Of a stretch of 27,757 nucleotides of DNA, positions 23,379 through 27,757 are shown in pieces. The notes beneath the pieces are model-generated. The model was not told the DNA's origin and searched no databases. It saw only the letters and a program-made list of their open reading frames with translations. Position numbers and translations under genes: made by a program. This DNA comes from a virus, in IMG/VR virus record IMGVR_UViG_3300027784_000027, positions 1 through 27,757 of that record, one strand, 5' to 3'. Within the stretch, counting starts at the first letter, position 1. Every line of letters starts with the position of its first letter.

Positions 23379-23720
23379 ATGAAAAAACAGACTGAAGAAC
23401 AAGTACAAGCAGAAAAAATTTTTGAAGTTGATGATAAATTAACTCAAATACTTAGAAATTATTTAGGTTCAAAGCCTTTTATGGATGTTGCTCAAGCCAT
23501 ACGAATGTTAAATTCAAAGGAATTTACAGAAAAACAAATTAATACTATAATTAATGTTATGGGAAAATATCCATATGATGAAGTTCAAGAAATTTTTTCT
23601 TTATTTTCAACAAATATAAAACAAACAACTACTAAACCTGAGGAACAGGCATCAAAAGCTGAAAAAGAAGAACAGTCACCAAAAGTTAAAAAAGAAAAAC
23701 AGGCATCAAAGAAAAAATAA
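23379..23720 (+). CDS. protein of unknown function with charged repetitive tail
   Basis: A 113-residue protein. The first 80 residues look like a compact helical domain (LTQILRNYLGSKPFMDVAQA, then FTEKQINTIINVMGKYPYDE). The last 35 are a Lys/Glu/Gln low-complexity tail with repeated QASK/EEQ/KKEK units. I do not recognise it. It is the first gene after a late promoter core, and its stop is directly followed by the deaminase ATG. A structural or decoration role is possible. Confidence 0.6.
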   Translation: MKKQTEEQVQAEKIFEVDDKLTQILRNYLGSKPFMDVAQAIRMLNSKEFTEKQINTIINVMGKYPYDEVQEIFSLFSTNIKQTTTKPEEQASKAEKEEQSPKVKKEKQASKKK

Positions 23721-24155
23721 ATGAAAGCTATTAATAAATTTTTTATGAATACTGCAACTGGGCTTGCAAAATTATCTAAATGTGTATCATTTCAGGTTGG
23801 TGCAGTAATAGTTAGAGATGAAAGAATTATATCAATGGGCTATAATGGTTCTCCAAAAGGTTATTTAAATTGTTGTGATAAATTTAATAAAGAAAATTTT
23901 AATAGAAAAGATCATCATAAATGGTCAAATATATATGAAATTCACGCAGAACTAAATGCCATATTATTTGCCGCAAAAAATGGAATATCATTAGATGGTT
24001 GTGTAATGTATGTGACATTTAAACCTTGTGATCAATGTATAAAAAATATTATACAATCGGGAATAAAAAAAGTTATTTATTTAAATGAATATGATAAGTG
24101 TTCATTAAATAATGATTTAATTTCAGAAACAAATATAACTATAGAAAAATTTTAA
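23721..24155 (+). CDS. cd: dCMP deaminase
   Basis: A 144-residue zinc-dependent deaminase of the dCMP/CDA-like family. The catalytic motif is HAE at 75-77 (EIHAELNAILFAA) and the second zinc half is PCDQC (102-106, C103 and C106). The N-terminal substrate region VGAVIVRDERIISMGYNGSP is typical of dCMP deaminases. The enzyme makes dUMP from dCMP for dTMP synthesis; T4 gene cd is the counterpart (193 residues, so this one is shorter and more like bacterial forms). It follows the unknown gene with no gap. Confidence 0.9.
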   Translation: MKAINKFFMNTATGLAKLSKCVSFQVGAVIVRDERIISMGYNGSPKGYLNCCDKFNKENFNRKDHHKWSNIYEIHAELNAILFAAKNGISLDGCVMYVTFKPCDQCIKNIIQSGIKKVIYLNEYDKCSLNNDLISETNITIEKF

Positions 24156-24168
24156 TATGAAAAAAAAG

Positions 24169-24200
24169 TTTGTTATTGTCAAAAATTTTTTGTATATTTG
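24169..24200 (+). promoter_or_regulatory. host-type (Bacteroidota) promoter of the sigma factor gene
   Basis: TTTG at 24169-24172 and TATATTTG at 24193-24200 are 20 bases apart, the same boxes and spacing as at 4682-4713, and the bases just before the -7 box are nearly the same (CAAAA, T-run, G). The sigma gene ATG lies 44 bases downstream. Confidence 0.75.
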
Positions 24201-24244
24201 TTTATATTAAACTAAAAAATCTAAAATCTAAAATATCTAAAATA

Positions 24245-24904
24245 ATGGGAAGAAAAGAAAAGTCAATACAAGAATTTGCAAACGAATGGTTTGAAACAAA
24301 ATCTGAAGTGAAATTTAAAAAATTAATTGATAGATTATTACCGGGTTTTCATAAACATATAATAGATATTGAAAAATGCCCAATAAAACGCGATGAAATA
24401 ATAAATGATTCTTTTTCAAAAATTTGGGATAAAATACACCAATACGATAGTGAAAAGGGTGCATTTTCAACATGGGCTCATAAGATAGTATATCATGAGG
24501 CTTTATTATCAAAAAGATATTCAAATAAAAACTCATCATTAGATGAAATGATGGAATTTGGTGTAACTAATTATAAAAATTCATCGGATTTTTCAATACA
24601 ACCTGATGAATATGGTGATGAAAAAATATCAAAAGAAATAGTTGATGAATTATATACTTATACAATTGAAACAATGAAAAACTTTCCAGAAAACGGTAAA
24701 TTTAAAAAATGGAAACATGCTTTACTTTTAAAAGAACTGGAGAAAAAAAGATTTAATGAAATTGCAAAAATCATGAACGAAAATGAAAATACAGTAAAAG
24801 GTTGGGTTTGTAAAGCTCGAAGGTATTTAAAAGAAATAGTTAAAGAAAAACATAATGTTTTAGTAGATGATTATAAAAAATTAAAATGTGTAAATGAAAA
24901 TTAA
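24245..24904 (+). CDS. sigma-70 family (ECF-like) RNA polymerase sigma factor
   Basis: A 219-residue protein with a region 2 (residues about 47-92: DSFSKIWDKIHQYDSEKGAF then STWAHKIVYHEALLSKRY) and a region 4 helix-turn-helix (about 168-197: KRFNEIAKIMNENENTVKGW then VCKARRYLKEIV). This two-domain plan is that of ECF sigma factors and of the phage late sigma factor (T4 gp55 has 185 residues). The ATG at 24245 was chosen over an upstream TTG at 24170, which lies inside the promoter. Given TATAAATA boxes before structural genes, a late sigma role is the likely inference. It overlaps the next gene by 11 bases. Confidence 0.88.
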   Translation: MGRKEKSIQEFANEWFETKSEVKFKKLIDRLLPGFHKHIIDIEKCPIKRDEIINDSFSKIWDKIHQYDSEKGAFSTWAHKIVYHEALLSKRYSNKNSSLDEMMEFGVTNYKNSSDFSIQPDEYGDEKISKEIVDELYTYTIETMKNFPENGKFKKWKHALLLKELEKKRFNEIAKIMNENENTVKGWVCKARRYLKEIVKEKHNVLVDDYKKLKCVNEN

Positions 24905-25361
24905 AAAAAGAAAATCATTTAGAAATAATAAAGTTTATTTATATTTAAGAGAAATAAATAATTATTTTTATATACAAAGAACAATCAAAAAACAAAAGGA
25001 AACAGATCAATGGGTTGCCTTGAAATTGAGATCCGACTGGATTGGAAGAATTTATACAGTAATTAATATAAGAAAGGAAGATGTAGGTGAAGAAGATACT
25101 GTAAAACGTGCAAGGGTTTTTGAAAAGATTATTCCATTAAATTCATATTTGAAAAAATTAGATTTACATGAAATTGTATATCCTGCAATTGAGCAAATAA
25201 CTGATAGATCATATCTTATTGTATATTCTCCATTATTTACAACTATTACAATTTTAAGAACTCTTAAATATTTATTTTCATTGACTATTTTTACAATTCT
25301 TGTTTTTAACTATAATAACATAAAAACTTTTATACAAGAATTTATAGAAAAAATATTCTAA
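24894..25361 (+). CDS. protein of unknown function with a C-terminal membrane segment
   Basis: A 155-residue protein. The first 30 residues are strongly basic; the middle (WVALKLRSDWIGRIYTVINI, DTVKRARVFEKIIP) looks beta-rich; residues about 116-140 (LRTLKYLFSLTIFTILVFNY) are hydrophobic enough for a membrane helix near the C-terminus, as in tail-anchored proteins. I do not recognise the family. It begins inside the end of the sigma gene and shares its last base with the start of the nuclease gene, so the three are likely translated from one message. Confidence 0.65.
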   Translation: MKIKKRKSFRNNKVYLYLREINNYFYIQRTIKKQKETDQWVALKLRSDWIGRIYTVINIRKEDVGEEDTVKRARVFEKIIPLNSYLKKLDLHEIVYPAIEQITDRSYLIVYSPLFTTITILRTLKYLFSLTIFTILVFNYNNIKTFIQEFIEKIF

Positions 25362-26068
25362 TGCAAATAAAAGGTAAAAGAGGATCCGGTGGAATATATA
25401 ATATTAAATATAAAGATAAGGAATTTAATTTTCCTTCTGTTACTACAATAATATCAAAATTTCGAGATCCATATTTAGAAGAATTACAAAAGGAAATTGG
25501 TGATGATGATTTTAAAAAAATATCATTAAATGCAGCCAATCGTGGATCTGTAATGCATAATTTTTTAGAAAATTATACAAAGGCTTATAGTAAATTTAAA
25601 GATAAAGATAAATCTTTATTATATTCTCAGAAAAAAACACCAAGAGAATTTAAAGATTTTGATTCATCTATAATAGAAAAAGGTAGAAATTTATTTTATA
25701 ATTTATACCATTCGGAGTTTTTAGAAGAAATGCATAAACCTTTATTAATTGAAGGATTAATGGTTTCTTTTAAATATAAATATGCAGGTAGGGTTGATTT
25801 AATATATCTTGATAATACCAAACAAATAATATTGAGTGATTTTAAAAGTTCATCTAAGTATATTGATATTACATCTAATAAAATTATAAAGTTTAAGTTA
25901 CAACTTGCTGCATATATTAATGCATTTGAAGAAATATATAATAAAACAATAGAATGTGGTGTAATATGGGTTTCGTATCCTGGGGGTATTCAAAAAATAA
26001 TTTTAACAAAATTTGAATATCAGATATATTTAAACTTCTTTTTAAATTTAATAAAAATAAATAAATAA
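25361..26068 (+). CDS. PD-(D/E)XK exonuclease (RecB-like)
   Basis: A 235-residue nuclease with the ordered motifs of the RecB-type PD-(D/E)XK family: RGSVMHNFLE (61-70, H66), a conserved glutamate at 131 (IEGLM), YAGRVDLIYL (141-150, D146), LSDFKSS (159-164+, D160 and K162) and KLQLAAYINAFEE (179-191, the QxxxY motif). Such single-domain proteins in phages process DNA ends for recombination or degrade host DNA. The four-cysteine cluster of Cas4/AddB is absent. The ATG overlaps the previous TAA by one base. Confidence 0.85.
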   Translation: MQIKGKRGSGGIYNIKYKDKEFNFPSVTTIISKFRDPYLEELQKEIGDDDFKKISLNAANRGSVMHNFLENYTKAYSKFKDKDKSLLYSQKKTPREFKDFDSSIIEKGRNLFYNLYHSEFLEEMHKPLLIEGLMVSFKYKYAGRVDLIYLDNTKQIILSDFKSSSKYIDITSNKIIKFKLQLAAYINAFEEIYNKTIECGVIWVSYPGGIQKIILTKFEYQIYLNFFLNLIKINK

Positions 26069-26095
26069 ATAAACAAAACGCGAAAAAATAAAATT

Positions 26096-26632
26096 ATGAA
26101 AAACACAAAAAAAGCAGACTTAAAAATTGAAAATTCTGAAAAGAAAAAAGTAGAAAATTCTGAAAAGAAAAAAGAAAAAAATGAAAAACTTATAAAAGAG
26201 TTAACAAAGGAACGTGATAAATTCCAAGATGAGCTTGATAGTAAAGAATATCTTATTGATGGTGGAGAATCTATGGCCAAAGAATTGTTAAAATTTGTTA
26301 GACAAGATGCTAAGTGGAAATTTACTGAGGCACTTGGTATTATTGAAATTGTAAAAACATTAGAAAAAATTACTTCAGGTAATAAAAAAGAATTTATGAT
26401 AGGACCTCTAGAATTAGAAGCAATTTATTATTTTTTATCAAAACATGAAGGGACGGGTTATCAATCTGCAAAAAGATGTGTTGATTTTTTGAAAGCAATT
26501 AACCCTGCAAAATCAAGGAAAGATAATGATGGTAAAAAATTTGAAGAATTGAACTTTAAAATTACAAGTCTTGAGCATGGTGTAGATCCAGAAGAAGCAG
26601 AAAAAGAAATGCAAAATAATGAAAAAAAATAA
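26096..26632 (+). CDS. protein of unknown function with coiled-coil N-terminus
   Basis: A 178-residue protein. The first 50 residues are a Lys/Glu coiled coil that includes a direct repeat of ENSEKKK (24-base period from 26129). The remainder is a helical domain: AKWKFTEALGIIEIVKTLEK, FMIGPLELEAIYYFLSKHEG, YQSAKRCVDFLKAINPAKS. It ends in an acidic tail (DPEEAEKEMQNNEKK). I do not recognise the family. Its ATG follows an A-rich leader, and its end overlaps the next gene by 14 bases. Confidence 0.65.
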   Translation: MKNTKKADLKIENSEKKKVENSEKKKEKNEKLIKELTKERDKFQDELDSKEYLIDGGESMAKELLKFVRQDAKWKFTEALGIIEIVKTLEKITSGNKKEFMIGPLELEAIYYFLSKHEGTGYQSAKRCVDFLKAINPAKSRKDNDGKKFEELNFKITSLEHGVDPEEAEKEMQNNEKK

Positions 26633-26897
26633 TAACAACAACATACAATCTGATATAGAAATACAATTATTAAAAAATATAATTAAAGGAAAATTACTTG
26701 AAGAAAATATATTAGATTTTATATACATATCAAATTCTCTAAAAGAATATTCAAATGAAAAAATCTTAGAATTTTTATATTCTTTTGGTTTTAAAAAAGA
26801 AATGATAGATGATAAGTTTATTGAGGAATTTAAACGTTCAATGGATATATTAAAAGAGGTTATATTTGATGAATGTTGTAATAAACAAAAAAATTAA
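26619..26897 (+). CDS. small helical protein of unknown function
   Basis: A 92-residue protein starting with an Asn-rich run (MKKNNNNN) inside the end of the previous gene. The rest is helical and acidic (IQLLKNIIKGKLLEENILDF, KILEFLYSFGFKKEMIDDKF), ending with a cysteine pair (DECCNKQKN). No motif recognised. Overlaps on its 5' side suggest translational coupling. Confidence 0.6.
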   Translation: MKKNNNNNIQSDIEIQLLKNIIKGKLLEENILDFIYISNSLKEYSNEKILEFLYSFGFKKEMIDDKFIEEFKRSMDILKEVIFDECCNKQKN

Positions 26898-26904
26898 TTT
26901 TAAT

Positions 26905-27225
26905 ATGGAAAAAAAAATCAAAACATTAATTATTGGAATAATAATTGTAGTAGCTTTAAGTTTCTTAAATATGTGTAATAGTTGTTCTGTACGAAGATCA
27001 CAAATTAACGAAGCACAAAAAACAGATTCTTTAGTAATTGAGTTTGAGAATAAAATAAATGATATATATAAATATATAGATAAATTACCGAATAATAATG
27101 ATTTAAAAATAGAAGGTTTGCGTAATGAATTGAGAATGATTCAGGCTACTGATAGGAGAATGTTAGATGTACGTAGGCAAACTGAAATAGAAGAAGAGAT
27201 AAAAAAATTAACAGAGAATGAATAG
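26905..27225 (+). CDS. single-pass membrane protein with coiled-coil domain
   Basis: A 106-residue protein. Residues 6-23 (KTLIIGIIIVVALSFLNM) form a membrane helix or uncleaved signal; the CNSCS that follows is not a good lipobox. The remaining 80 residues are charged and helical, likely a periplasmic coiled coil (VIEFENKINDIYKYIDKL, MLDVRRQTEIEEEIKKL). The size and plan recall an inner-membrane spanin, and a multi-pass membrane protein follows, but no lysin gene is seen to support a lysis cassette. The ATG at 26905 was preferred to one at 26866 that overlaps the previous gene. The stop is TAG and overlaps the next ATG. Confidence 0.6.
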   Translation: MEKKIKTLIIGIIIVVALSFLNMCNSCSVRRSQINEAQKTDSLVIEFENKINDIYKYIDKLPNNNDLKIEGLRNELRMIQATDRRMLDVRRQTEIEEEIKKLTENE

Positions 27226-27757
27226 AAACAAATCTATACATTGGTTTATTATTTCAACATTTGTAATATTATGGTTATTTGTTTCTTTAATATCAATGAT
27301 TCATGTTATTGAATTTTTTGAATTAAGTAACCCAAGGTCATTAGCTATAACACTTGCGATTGCTTTTGAGGTAGGTGGTGCCGCATCTCTAGCCTCAATT
27401 ATTGTTCTTGATCGAATGAACAAAACAATTGTATGGTCAATATTTATTTTATTAGCATTAGTGATGATGATGGGTAACACATATTATGCATTTGTTCATT
27501 TAGAAAATTATACTGGGTGGATTGAATTATTCGGTTTACAAGGTGAAAGTGTTATAATGCAAAAAAGAATATTATCAATAATTAGTGGTGCATTATTACC
27601 TTTAATTGCATTAGGTTTTATCAAAGCACTTGTTGATTATTTAAGACCAAGTGAGGATAAGACAGAAGAAACACCAAAGGTTGAAAAGACAGAAGAAACA
27701 CCAAAGGTTGAAAAGACAGAAGAAACACCAAAGGTTGAAAAGACAGAAGAAACACCA
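27218..27757 (+). CDS. multi-pass membrane protein with repetitive tail, 3' end outside the window
   Basis: The ATG at 27218 overlaps the previous stop, and the frame is open to the window end (180 codons). Four hydrophobic segments are visible: about residues 9-28 (WFIISTFVILWLFVSLISMI), 42-63, 70-90 (IVWSIFILLALVMMMGNTYY) and 120-140 (IISGALLPLIALGFIKAL). After LVDYLRPSED the protein becomes a perfect tandem repeat of KTEETPKVE, which continues past the window. The function is unknown; membrane topology suggests both ends on the same side. A holin is possible but the size and tail are not typical. Confidence 0.7.
   Translation, partial: MNRNKSIHWFIISTFVILWLFVSLISMIHVIEFFELSNPRSLAITLAIAFEVGGAASLASIIVLDRMNKTIVWSIFILLALVMMMGNTYYAFVHLENYTGWIELFGLQGESVIMQKRILSIISGALLPLIALGFIKALVDYLRPSEDKTEETPKVEKTEETPKVEKTEETPKVEKTEETP
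27659..27757 (+). repeat. perfect 27-nt tandem repeat in coding sequence
   Basis: Units begin at 27659, 27686, 27713 and 27740 (the last one cut by the window end). The three complete units appear identical in DNA and each encodes KTEETPKVE, so the array is recent or kept uniform. Confidence 0.9.

Noticed and set aside
26050-26075. Short AAAT tandem run before the 26096 gene
   Set aside because: It is a brief low-complexity run in an A+T-rich gap, with no exact TATAAATA and no sign of function.
1-27757. tRNA genes, CRISPR arrays, insertion sequences or group I introns
   Set aside because: No cloverleaf-like G+C-rich segment, regularly spaced short repeat with unique spacers, transposase or intron-split conserved gene was found by eye. 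A tRNAscan and Rfam search would be decisive.

Overview
The window is an A+T-rich, gene-dense piece of a large T4-like (contractile-tailed) phage genome. Every supportable gene lies on the + strand, most are separated by a few bases or overlap, and both ends of the window cut through a gene. The structural set identifies the phage: a gp14-like neck protein, a probable small terminase, a T4 gp17-type large terminase, tail sheath, tail tube, gp26-like baseplate/tail assembly protein and tape measure. It also carries a gp44/gp62-like clamp loader and a FEN-type RNase H exonuclease. The host is probably a member of the Bacteroidota. Two intergenic regions carry TTTG-N20-TATATTTG, the -33/-7 promoter type of that phylum, and most start codons follow an A-rich leader rather than a Shine-Dalgarno sequence.

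Layout. (1) Positions 1-2840, RNA and defence-related genes: the 3' part of an Rnl1-type RNA ligase, a small unknown gene, a metallophosphoesterase whose metal-binding N-terminus is broken by an in-frame TAG next to a 16-bp hairpin, a NADAR-domain protein and an HNH protein. (2) 2841-5091, small unknown genes around a Thg1-like 3'-5' nucleotidyltransferase, then a SWIM zinc-finger protein behind a host-type promoter. (3) 5138-8490, replication genes: clamp loader large subunit, three small genes (one with a KTSC domain), RNase H and a probable clamp loader small subunit. (4) 8569-22729, morphogenesis: neck, TerS, TerL, a very large sheath, tube, terminator, gp26-like protein, a small partner and an internally repetitive tape measure. 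(5) 22781-27757, a mixed block: guanylate-kinase-like enzyme, unknown gene, dCMP deaminase, sigma factor, membrane protein, PD-(D/E)XK nuclease, two unknowns and two membrane proteins, the last running off the window with a perfect 27-nt tandem repeat.

How it may work together. The sigma factor gene sits behind a host-type promoter, whereas the neck, sheath, tube and two other genes sit behind exact copies of TATAAATA, the T4 late-promoter core. This suggests a T4-like cascade: host RNA polymerase makes the phage sigma factor, which then opens TATAAATA promoters, perhaps helped by the sliding clamp that the gp44/gp62 proteins load. The RNA ligase and the Thg1-like protein could repair tRNAs damaged by host defence nucleases, and NADAR could reverse ADP-ribosylation. 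The kinase and deaminase would feed dNTP synthesis. No tRNA gene, CRISPR array, insertion sequence, portal or capsid gene was seen.
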